Below, piece by piece: positions 1 through 12,600 of a DNA stretch of 64,000 nucleotides (position 1 is the stretch's first letter; every line of letters begins with the position of its first letter). The translations under genes and the position numbers were made by a program. The notes beneath the pieces are model-generated. The model was not told the origin of the DNA. It ran no database searches and saw only the letters and a list, made by a program, of their open reading frames with translations. Source of the stretch: Trileptium ribeirensis. Its lineage: Eukaryota; Nematoda; Enoplea; Enoplida; Thoracostomopsidae. The stretch spans positions 131,517 through 195,516 of the forward strand of contig JASANE010020387.1 of assembly GCA_030248225.1 (NCBI GenBank), read 5' to 3'.

Positions 1-517
1 CATATCCTAAATTCGAGTTGAATCAAAGGAAACAGTGTAAATAATTATGAAATGAATAGAGAAGCTTCGAGTTTCAAAAAATATAATTTTTTAGATTATG
101 TGTATTTACGATGCGAAGATTTAAGTGTATATATTATTGTCGCAAGATACAGCTAAGAGCTATTTACAATAATTATACTATATACATGAGTGCCTGACGC
201 GTGGATAATGACAAATTCGAAAACAATTATATACCATGTTGCGCATTTAGAATAATAATTTTAAATAATGTTAAATCTTTCTGTGTCATTACTTTAGATT
301 TCACAGTTTGCCGAAATTTCATATAGTTAGTACTGTATAACCTTCGCCTGGAATGAAGATAATAGTACGTTTCACGAGTTCTGCTTCCATAAACGCATAT
401 GAGCTACATCAGACGTAGGACCTGTTACGCCAGTATAGAAATATTTGGAGCGAGTAAAGAAACAAGATATTATTATCCTTTAGGTTCGGCTTATTGATAA
501 ATTTATAAAAGTGTTAC
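1..517. other. GLG1 intron 16, partial
   Basis: AT-rich intron sequence left of exon 16. I read it for a following Cys-rich exon and found none before the window edge. Confidence 0.5.
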
Positions 518-614
518 CTTTTTTGCGAATAACTTCCATTTCATTATGACAATGTTGTTTAATTTCAACAGCGCACGTTTTACGTAAATTGGGCTGCAGT
601 CGAATATCCGACGA
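518..614 (-). CDS. GLG1: GLG1 exon 16 (last exon in window)
   Basis: 97 bases. Acceptor AATATTTCAG, donor GTAACA. Reads SSDIRLQPNLRKTCAVEIK then QHCHNEMEVIRKKG, matching TDYRLNPMLRKACKADIPKFCHG. Ends phase 1, so translation continues into an exon left of the window. By human comparison roughly 160 residues plus the membrane anchor remain. Confidence 0.88.
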
Positions 615-3600
615 CTGAAATATTATACTAGAATGGTAAGAAGCAAGAAACAAAAGTAAGCATTACTAGTTTTTTTGCTAAAAGGCATGCTGCAGGCTTA
701 CAAAAAATTATAATACAGTAAGATGCTCATCATGGCCTTAAACATATATTTTATTTAAACATTGCTGGGTGGCAGAGAAGGATCGTTCTTATTGATAATG
801 AAATAAGATAGAACAGATGAAATTACGGCGTCGACAAATTAGCTGTGGGTAGGCAAGGATATGCCTATTATCATACCAGGGAATAACCGGAACCGTCCTT
901 TTAACCGGATACGGAACCTGGTCTTCGAAACTCATATATAGTAAAACAGATAAAGATAGAAATGAAGACACAGTTGATTTAAAATGTAGTAGAATTACTT
1001 TTACATTAAACTTTATGTATTGTGATGACATTATTGCCTCTCTGAAATTTTGAAGAGTGAGGTAGCTCATAACGTTTATTTATCGATCAGTATGTCGCTT
1101 TTTGGACAACCAGAGCAAACCCATGCCTTCCACTATACGATCTTGGGTAAATTGTGTCCAACTGAATGTGCTTCTAACGCATTGGGGTAGACTCAACACT
1201 CTGGTTCTGTATCCTCTCGCCCCTTTTACGTTTGTTAATTATTGCTATTACGTAGGAAACTTGAAATATTGGTTTATATGGTTTTAAAATAAAATAAAAT
1301 AAGGTATATATACAATAAATTTCTGTTCAGTGGTCACAGACAATGTTTAGGCTAGCGTTGATTAACCAGTGCCCCTCAGCTAGATAATGATGTAGATGAC
1401 TTTCTGATCAAAATGCTATAAATGAGAAAAACTGTGATACTGCTCGCACACTTTCAATAGAGTTCATTACTAAGAATGCAGTTTCTGGCTGCGTTGCACA
1501 TTATGTTACTTTAGTCGAATGTAGACTGATTTACAAAGTTTAAAAGCGAACTGGCTGGTGCTTGACGCAATTTATGCTAGCAAAGTTTACACCTAAGGAT
1601 ATACTTCTGTACTTCTAAATAGCCCATACTTTGTTACCGAGTTAGACCGGCTTAATTCTAACACACGCCGCAGACTTCTGAATGCGTGAAATAGCTGCTA
1701 CAAGCGTAGACTTGGCTTTGTTTTGTTAACAATGCAGGGCCAAATGAAAAATTCGTACTGAAATTATGTGTCCTATTTACGTTTCACAGGTATTTTCTTG
1801 AGTTAATCTGTAATTTTCGTTTGGTTGCCTTGGAACTTAGCATTTTATTTGGTTGTCTTGGAACTTAGCCGTATATATTACATCTTTACACCGCAAATGG
1901 AGCAAAAATGTAAAAAAATTTCAAACAAAAATTTTTAAACCGGAATTCCGGTTCCGGTATGGTTTTTTCCTTTTGCTGGAACCGCAACCAGAATATGATT
2001 TTCGCCGGAACCGGAATTCCGGTTACTTTCTGTATCATACATGTCAAAATATTCCGCATTCCACGGCAAAACTCACTATTTCCTTGATTTTGCCTTGGCG
2101 GAAGCTAATAAGGTCCAAAAAATCCAGATCATATGCTTCCTAACTTTAGTCGAGCTGTTGCAGTTGAGAGCAAGCTGTGAAGTTTCTTCTGTACTGCAAG
2201 TCTCACAAAAACTGTTCTGAACCATTGCCAAATGGAAGATGAGCGTTCATATGAATATGTCCACTGAGTAGCGAAACTGCCAATCTGAGTTTCGGCTTGT
2301 TGAGTTTGCACAAGTAGCTCTGCCACGTTTTGTCACAAGTAGAACAGATGGCTTTCAGCTGTGCACAACCCCGACCTGGGCTAAAGCTCTGTAGCAGCCC
2401 ATATTATTTCTTCAGACCTAGTGAGCTTAGCTAGAAAAGACAAGGTTCAGGACCAACAAAGGAGCGAACAGAACCCAACCATGTCAGTTCATCCAATCTC
2501 TTGTTCCAATTGAAACGAGAGATTCTTATATATTTTAGCAGTACTTTTTTAGTGATAATCACAAAGTAACTTAATAGTTTCAATGCATGAAATACTAATT
2601 TACAGCTAAATTTTGGCGCTGTCTGTGGCTTGCGGCAAGAGTGCTACCTTGCTGTCAATGTTGGTGCAATAATTTCATTCCTGCGAATTTCAATATAACG
2701 ATAAATGAATAATGTATTATAAACTGATACCACTAACCACAGACAGAACGTTGCTCGCCATAATACTCATTATATTAGTAGTTGGTAACAGTTCTACCAT
2801 ATTGACGCGATGGAGACCTCATTTGATTTGCCAGATAAATATTAATGATTATCGCTTTTCGTTTCCCTCATTCATTCAGCCTTTGTTATTCAAAACCACA
2901 AAGTTTTTTATTCAAAAATGACAAAGTAACTTAATAGTTTCAATGCAGGAAATACTAATTTATAGATAAATTTTGGCGCTGTCTGCGGCAAGAGTGCAGC
3001 TTTGCTGCCACTGTTGATGCAAATATTTTCATTCCTGCGAATTTCAATCTAACGATAAATGAATTATAAACTGATAGCACTAACCATAGATAAAACGTTG
3101 ATCGCCATAATGCTCATTATATTAGTAGTTGGTCATAGTACAACCATATTGACACGACAGAGACGTCATTTGATTTGTGAGATAAATATTAATAATGACT
3201 GTCGCTTTTCGTTGCCCTGATTCATTCAGCCTTTGTTATTAAAAACAAAATGTCTGTTTCAACGTTATTGCTTGCCTCTCTACGGAGGACCCCACAAGCA
3301 TTTTCGGGCTTCCCATGAGTTCGTTGGTTCCCTAAGCTATGCCCATTTAAGACCCCAAGTATTTTGAGATAGCATCCAAAATTAATGATCGTAGTAACAC
3401 AAACAAACGAACATAACAAAACTTAATATTACTTTCATTTTCAGTGCTGACCACAAATTCCTGAGAAAAAGAAAGCCTGCTGATATATTCATTTTTATAC
3501 TGTTTTCATGCATTTGCAGCATATTCCATCGTTTCTATTGCATATGTATTCTTTGCCTAATGAAAACGGTATTTCGAGCGTCCCGCCCTTTATTTCGCTA

Positions 3601-6600
3601 GTAAGGAAAGATGCCCTTTACGGGCATGGGAAAACCCCTTGAAAAATTTTTTATTGAGAAGAGTATAATATTTGTAAAGTGTGCTTAACTGGGAGTGTAA
3701 ACTCGTTTGCATGGGTAAAACCTAAGCCGAAAATAATAAGTTTTGAGGTATTGCACCTCCCAGGTATTTGGAGATAGCATTCAAAATCATTGTCGTATCA
3801 AAAACGAATATAATCAAACTTCATAATACTTGTAACTCTATCGAAATTGCAGAACGTAGTGAATCATAGGTACACCTACGCCTTTTGCGTGCACATCAAA
3901 TCAGCTCTCTATAGCATTCGTCGATGCTATATATGGAACCATGGGTCGCAGACCAAAACCAGCACCGGCAATGAGTTTCCATACCCGAAAACCCCCAAGT
4001 GAAGCTTTTCAGCCGCCCAGGACGTCATAACAAATTTTCCAATTTTCGGACGAGGAACCATGAGGGTGTCACACCTCAAACGCCATAACTCCAAAACCGA
4101 GCCTTAATCGAAAAACAAAAAAGAGGCATCGGCATTTATCATTTTACTACGAAATAAATCCAACCAGAGAAAAAAATTCGAAAGTTACGATAAAAATAAC
4201 GTTGCTTCCGTTAAGGCTACTAAAATGGTGTAAAAACCCTCATTTTGACCTCTGACCCCGAACCATGGGGCGTCACCCTTGTACCCATGGAACCATGGGT
4301 CGCAGAGCAAAACCGGCACCGGCAATGAGTTTCCCAGGCCCGAAAACTTATCAGCCACCCAAGACGTCAGAATAAATTTTCAAATTTTGGGTCGAGGAAC
4401 CGTTGGGGCGCCATACCCCCGTACCTCAAACCCCATAGGTCCAGAGCCTTAATCGAAAAACAAAAAAGAGGCATCGGCATTTATCATTTTACTATGAAAT
4501 AAAACCATCCAGAGAAAAAATTCGATAGGATAAAAATAACCTTGCTTCCGTGAGGGGCACTAAAATGGGGTAAAATGGGGCCAAAAACCCACATTTTGAC
4601 CCCTGACCACGGAACCATACGCCAAATCAAAAACCCTCGTTAGAATGCCGGTTAGAATGAGCCCAAGATCATGAAAATCGGTTCAGGCGTTCTCGAGTTA
4701 TGGCCGATCACACACACATGGAATTTAAAAGATTTCACCCCTGCAACACACAATCTTCACTACGTTCTGATTACTTTCATTTTCAATGCTGACGATAAAT
4801 TCCTGAAAAAAAGAAAGCGAGGCCTGCTGATATATTCATTTTTATAGTGTTTTCATGCCTTTGCGGCATATTTGGTCGTTTCTGTTTCATATGTATTCTT
4901 TGCCTATTGAACAGTCTTTCGAGAGGGCCGCTCTATATTTTGCTAGTAAAGAAAAAAGTTACCTTTACAGACATGACAAAAACCCATGAGAAAAATTTTA
5001 TTTGGAAAATTTCAGCCGCTAATAATGAAATTTTGAGGTATTGCAATACAAAAAATATGTCACATCAATGATCTTGCTTTCAAAACTGTACTTTACCTAA
5101 AGATGTGGGACCATATCACCGCAGTGGAAAAATGCACTAATTTATTGGATTTTGGTGCCATCGCTAGTAATGTATTACAAGTACACTGCCTCGGAAGAAT
5201 GCGCTTTTCAACATGAAATAATTTTGAATTCAAACTAAAAAAATTTTTTGAAACTAGTGGAACGATTACGCCTGATCTCGTTCCCCTGTTTGTCATTTTA
5301 TGATAAATCATTAATTATGGTAAATATTTTTGGGTTGAAACTTAAGATATCTATCTCTTCAACGAACAGGTAAAAAACCAACAACAAGTTACCATGTAGA
5401 CCTTTAGCAAATCAAAAATTTATCAGCTAATAAACCTTTTGCAAATCAAAAATTTACCAGCTAATAAACTTTCAGAAATCACGTGAATTTAAAAACTTTT
5501 TCTTCAAATAAAATAAAAAATATTTTTGGGTTGACACTTAATATATCTATCTCTTCAACGAACAGGTAAAAAACCAACAACAAGTTACCATGTAGACCTT
5601 TAGCAAATCAAAAATTTATCAGCTAATAACCTTTAGCAAATCAAAAATTTACCAGCTAATAAACTTTCAGAAATCACGTAAACTTAAAAACTTCTCTTCC
5701 AATAAAATAATAAAATCACTCGGAAATCTGACAAATGATTATATTAAAATCAAAAGATACTTTCTTTTATACGACGCAATATAAATTACACAAAAGCTTC
5801 TGAGTAAATTTTCATATAAAATATATTCAAATAAAAAATATTATCAAGTACTGCCTCAAAATAATATAATTTCAACAACAATATGTAATTTCTTTTAAAT
5901 TATTTAATATTAATTATGGTTGTCGATATTATATAGAAACTTTATAATCGACATTATGTTATTTACTGAACAAACTTCCGTTTGACCACGTAAAACTTCT
6001 CTATTCAGTGGGAATATAACCTGAATATTTACGCCTAGACTACTACTTCCGAAGCAAACCTCGCCTTTGTTCTTCTACACCAAAACAAGTGCAATATTTT
6101 AAAATTCATAGGGTAGTATATAGTACATAGCGACATTTTGCCATTTTAAGAGCAAGGTATTATGGGAGCTCGACGAGCCAAAATTATTCAATAAAGTATC
6201 TACTTGACCTTCCCCCCGAAATGATACTTCGCATGTAAACAACGATTTCACCAGCTAAATTTTGTCCTTTGAGGGTAAACTGGGGCATAATAGCCGATAG
6301 ACGACTAACGAGAACCCATCTAATACGAGATCGAATACGTCACATTGGCCGCAAACTCGACGTAAGATTAGGAATTTTAGTTATTGTTGATATGAGCAAA
6401 GTATGCTGAATCAGAAACCGCGGAATGTCTTGTATTTAGAACTTCTAATTAAATATTAAAAACAAATAATTAGGGCAGAATCAAAGCGAAAAATATATAC
6501 TTTTGGCCAAAATTTGATTTGTCTAAAAGACTATTTTTCATAATATCGTGTGCGTATGATAGTCGACGTCGTTCATTATTATTTGTTAGTAAGTAAAAAA

Positions 6601-9600
6601 CGTGTTAAAAAACTAAATTCAATGGCCATTCAGTAACATTCTCCAAGGATATAATAGTATGAACAATCTGTGACATATATGTTGGATACACGACATTTGA
6701 ACAGATGTTGCTGATCAAATGTCACAATTAAGCTGCAAAATTTTTTAGTATTCCAAGGTCACACAGCTTTAATTTAGAAATTATTTTAAACTGTGAGCTT
6801 TATACAAAAAGTGTGATGTCACATGTTCATCACCTGTTTACTGCGTGTAGGCTATAAAGCTGCAATTATTAAAATTATGTCTCACGCCTTAAATAGAGGG
6901 GTAACTGCCTTGTCATTATCAATGTCGCTGATGGCATCGTCAAGAAAGATTGTCCGACTGGCGGTTCTTTACTAAAACGGATACGTTGATGCTTTAGAGA
7001 TTTCTGTGCAATTTCAGAAATTTTGTGGACACATAAAATTTCAATGAGACAAAGCCGGAAATCTAAATACACAAGCAGAATATAAATTACACATTTACTT
7101 GTTCAATCATCCGTCTTTGAATAATCTTTTTGCAACCGGGCGTCATGAGCGTATGTGTTTTGTATTGTACTAGACACGGTAGTATATTTTCCTGAAATAA
7201 AATTTTTAAAGTATCATAAACGTCAAAAATGCTATCGCTCGTATCTAGTTGTGTATTGGAAACCGAACCATGGGAACTGTTAACGGTAAAACACTATAAA
7301 TATATAAAATATATTTATAGATAAGCCCAACAAAATTATTAATCTTTAGTAGCTAGACATTATGGAAGCTCAATATCAATAATAAATAACACAATTCACT
7401 GTCGTCAACATTTGTCGATATTCGTAGCATAATACACAAACTGGCTGGCTTTCCACGCTTGGGAAACCATAACGAATCCGAAATTTTTGAAGTCCATCCA
7501 AACTGTTCAAGTGGGGCGCCGCTCCAAAATAAAAAAAACATTCAGAGAATAATTAACAGAAAGGCATCTTGATCTTATTTATTTCCCTTTGTTCACACAA
7601 ATTTTATTTTTTACATTATAGTGCATAACGCGTTAAACATTCCTCACGACACTCCCGAAGGAGTAAGTTCGACAGAAAACTTTGATGTCTTCTTAATAGA
7701 ACTGTATAGCTTTAACCACATAAAATAGAAAATAGGGTGGTCAAAAACACTGACAGGTGCATTCCAGATAAATTTCTACTCCATCTCTGAACTTTCGATC
7801 AAAACTGTGCGAAATTCTACACAATGCAGGTTCTGTACTAAGGGTGGTAGGGGGAAATCGCGAAAATTTCTTTTTCGACTGGTACTGCGCTATCATTAAT
7901 AACTCATCTTCGAATAGACATGTTAAGTCAAATTTTTGTTCGATAGCAAAAGTGATGATGATGTACTTTTGTAGTTGAACCGAATAGCTCAGACCCCATG
8001 TTCCGGCTCAAAATGGCAAAAAAGCAAGTTTCTAAGGGTTCTGTGCCAAATATGGCTTTAGCAGGGAATAACCGGAACCGGAACCAGCAACCGGAACCGT
8101 CCATTTAAACCGGATGCGGAACCGGAACCGGAACCTGGTCTTCGAAATTTATATATAGTAAAACAGATAATGGAAGAAATGAAGGTATAGTGGATTTAAA
8201 ATGAATTAAAAATAACTTTTACATTAAACTTAATGTATTGCGATGGTATTATTGCCTTTCTGAAACTTTAAAGAGACTGAGGAAGCTAATACTGTTTATT
8301 TATCGATCAAATATGTCGGTTTTTGGACATTCAGAGCAAAAAATGTCTTCCACTATACACCATTGCATATACTGCGTCAAGTCGAAAGTGCTTACAAAGC
8401 TTGGAGCGTAGAATACACACTTTCGCTCTGTCTCCAGTCGCCTCCCTTTACTACACATACGTTTGTTGCATGTTCTGTAGGAAAATTCAAAGATAAAATA
8501 ATAGATAGAAGGTAATTTTCTGATCGGTGGTCAGAGACACTATTTAGGCTAGCGTTGGACAAACAGTGCCCGTCAGTTAGATCATAATGATGATAACTTT
8601 CTAATCAGAATGCTATAAATGAGACACATTGTGAGCTGCTTGCGCAGTTTCAATAAATACAGTTCTTTGCCAAGAAAGCAGTTTCTAGCTGCGTTGCAGA
8701 TAACGTTAGTTTACTTCAATTTAGACTGATTTACCAAGTTTGCAAGCGCTAAGGCGGGTTCTTGAAGCAATTTATGTTAGCCAAGCATACCCTAAGTACT
8801 TCTGCGTAAGCCATACTCTTTTACCGAGTAGGGCCGGTTCAATTGAAACGTCCCCACAGACCTCTGAATGTGTAAAATAGCTGCTACAAGCATCGACGTG
8901 GCTTTGATTTGTTAAAAAACCTGCAGGTTATTATGAAAAATTTCTACTGAAATTATGTGCCCTACTTACGTTTCAAACGACAAATTGCTTAGTTAATCTC
9001 TTCTTTTGCTTGGTTGTATTGGAGCTTGATCATTGTATATTACATATGTTTGGATCACAGATGAAGCAAAAAACGTGAAAAATTTCAAACATATTTTTTA
9101 AACCGGAATTCCGGTTCCGGTATGGTTTTTGCCCTTTGCCGGAACCGGAACACGATTTTCGCCGGAACCGGAACCGGAATTCCGGTTACTCCCTGGGCTT
9201 TAGGGATACCAATGTTCAGCAATAAGTATCAGCATAAGCGTCGTATCCACAGAATCAGCTCATCGAGACCTACAACTTTGCTGACCCCGACTTTTTTGTG
9301 TACCTCTCCCTGGGCTGCTGCGGGCCGAAAATATTTCGTGGACCGTTTGCCAAAAAAGCGTTTTTCAAATTTCGGAATTTATGCCGTGTTTTAGGTTACA
9401 ATGAGTGCCTATTAGGTTATCAGGCACGCTGGATACAATGGTCTTGCCATCTAAAGCCTAACTTGGCTATATTATACCTTTTCAGGTAGTTTTATGGTCG
9501 ACGAACCCGATTTCCAAAATGCAATGCGTTTTCGCTTGTTTGGTTATGTATTGAATGCAAAGCATTGTGAATAGTCAATGTATATGCTTTTCTGAAGGCT

Positions 9601-12600
9601 GAATAGAATGGTATGGCTATCTAGAATTCAGCATTCATATTTCATGCCATTTCATTAGGGTCAGTGAACCCCATTTCCAGAATATAGTCTGTGTTCAGCT
9701 GTTTGTTTACATAATGCATACAGGGCGCCAAGAATTATCTACATAATTTTTTTAGTAAGTTGAATACGATGGTTTGGTTATCTAGAGCCCAGCACAAATA
9801 TCGAATATCTTGTCAAACGTTTTCTTTGGATTTAGGGTCAATAGACCCTATTCCCATAATACTGTAATAGTTTGGTACGTCGCATAAAAACAGGTTGTAA
9901 GTAGGTTTTTTCGGTATACTGATTACAATGGTTCGACTATTATAGTGACCAACACGAATATTTCATGTCTTTTCAAAAGTTTTAATGAATTTACGGTCAT
10001 TGAACATGATTTCCAGAATATAGTGCCTTCAGTAGTTTGGTTATGTAATACGTACAGGGCACCAAGAATGGTCTCTATGTAGTTTTTTGGTACGCTGCAT
10101 ACGATGGTTTGGTTATGTATGGTTCAGTGTAAATACTTGATGCGCTGTCAATTGTTGTCAATGAGTTTAGGGCCGACAAGATTTTAGGATTTTCAATGGA
10201 TTCAGGGTTCCAGAAATTTTAAGGTGGTCTATGCATCAAACAGCCACTACAGGTGATTACACAAAATATTAACTTAAAAATGAAACCAAGCTCCCGCAAT
10301 TTCACCATAGATGTGATAATTTTGTGGTATTACTTTTTTAAATGTCTTTTGCAATTTTTTTATTTTCTAAATTTGGAGGCGTTTCGCCTCGAACCACGTA
10401 TTCCACAAGATGTCCTTTCATGAACCGAGGTGAGACAAAGCATGGTGGGTAGACACCTCCGCAAAGACGGGAAACCAACAATTGAATTTCAAGTGCAAAC
10501 GAAGAACTCTTACTTTTTATGTGGTGAAATTGGAGACTGTCACTTTAAGGATTTTTTTCTTGTGCCATCATAGCTCAAATTTTTTCATCCGTCAACTTAC
10601 GCGATAATGAATGCTTGAAATGTCTGCTTGAGACCTTTCGTTAGGACTTTACAGCTCCTTCCCCTGCAAAAGTGGGTCAAAGGGGATCCGGTCGAGTCAA
10701 AATCGGGTCCGAAACATCAAGTTTACGTTTGTCTCTCGACAACGAGTACATACGAAAACGGCCATGTCTTGATAAGCTGTGAAAATATCTGGATCTTGTG
10801 GCATTATCTCGAAGAGCGAGAGAATATCTATGCAGCTGCTTATGGTGGCGATATTGTGATAGTTACTATCTATTGTAAAATTAAATAGAAATGCATTTAC
10901 GTACACGAAAACGGTTATATCCCGAAAATTAATAAAAATATATGAGTTACCTTAGGCTCATTTTGTAGAGACAGATAATTTCTATGTATATGAAAGAGAT
11001 GCGTTACTGCTGGAGTTATCAATGGTGCCGGATTAGGTGATTGGGCCCATGATACAGGAGATACACGATAACGGTCATACTATCTCCATAACCACTGAAA
11101 ACATATGGGACTTATTAGGTTCATTTTCTCGAGCTGGAGACGCTCACATGACGCATTATGGCGGTGATTACACATGTTGTAAAATATACTCCGAATTAAA
11201 GAACTTGGCCTCGACAAGTTCCTAGCCGTAACAACTATCTATGCCGTATCACTATGTAATCATATTTGGTTTTCAACATTTTTACACAGAAACTAAATAA
11301 TTTAGAATAAAAATGACAGAATAACTGCATTTTCGTACGCGGTGCGAGTAACGGTGATGTGTCTAGTGAGGTTAAACTCCCTAGAGTTCTGTCTAGATTT
11401 TTCCACAGATATCCGCCTAGAGTTTCAGAAATGAAGATATAGCGAACAAGCGGAACGAGATCAAGGCTGACAGGATTTTGTTAAAATAGAATTTTTAAGC
11501 ATCAAAATTACGCATAGTTTATAAATTTATTACGCCAAAACTAAACCCTAAAAACCATCGATGCATTTACGATCGCACACACTACAGCAACACCTATAAA
11601 ATATCGCATAATAAAAGCAATACCCTAGAATACGTAAGCATTGCATGCACAATATAAATTGCTTCGGCAATGCTTTTACACTTTTTCAAATTAGGTTCAC
11701 ACTGAAATTTAAACATTATTATGTATTCCATCCTTGCGATTTTGAAATGCAATATTTTTAAGGTCCAAAATTTCGGACGAATGCGATTTTTCATGTGCAC
11801 ACGTTAAAATTCCTACGAACTGTTGCGTAAATGAAAGTTGACTAAACAATAGTGTGTATAATATCATCTTACTTTAATCTTATTATACTAAATTCTGAAT
11901 TTTGCCCAAACGCATGTTTCGCAGCACCACTGTCATAAATGAAGTCAAATAACATGATTATAAGCAAAACTTACACTGAATGAATCTAGCACCTGACTGT
12001 TATGTGTGCTATATAGGACGCTCAGATTTTTTGAATTTTTAATCACTTCTTAAAGACAAGTGTTTGAGTTTGATTTGCTAACTTTTCCGTACCTCGATAA
12101 AATTCTTATCAAATTTGGCCTATTTGTGCCAATTTTTACTGGATTCTATCCAAATTTTCGGCGCGCCTTGGGCGGTAGAGGAGGCATACGCACCCTGAGC
12201 GGTCCCTCACATCAAAAAATGTCGTAGAGGGCACTTCAAGAATTTTTCGGTGGGGGCCCCTCACACCCTTAAAGCCGGCCCAACATTATATAACTTAGCT
12301 CACAAGCGAGGAAAGATGTGTAATATAACGTTTGGAACACATTTCAGAGTAAATTCGGGGTGGCCTCTGAGAACTCGGTTGAACTGTCGGGGTTCTTTCA
12401 AAAAAATTCGGGGTTCTTTGTTCTAAGTTCAGCATAAACAGAGGTAACATATTAAAATATACTTATTATAACTTATTAGCACCGTTGCAATTAAATAATT
12501 GTGTCCAACAAAAAACATGAAAATAGCAACCAAAAACTTGTAATATAAAATTTAATACCCACATATAACCAAAACATGCAATTTGTTGCGTTACTATATA

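Noticed and set aside
9122..9394. 90-residue plus frame
   Set aside because: Begins inside the terminal repeats of the hAT-type element and runs into array D; an artefact of GC-rich ends. The frames at 55712-55983 are the same artefact.
9230..10200. CRISPR-like array
   Set aside because: Units are 160-180 bp, diverged along their whole length, with no short identical repeats and unique spacers; the DNA is eukaryotic.
10560..10660. Candidate GLG1 exon with donor GTAAGT and CKVLTKG motif
   Set aside because: Wrong phase for exons 14 and 16, no CL motif, and part of repeat C.
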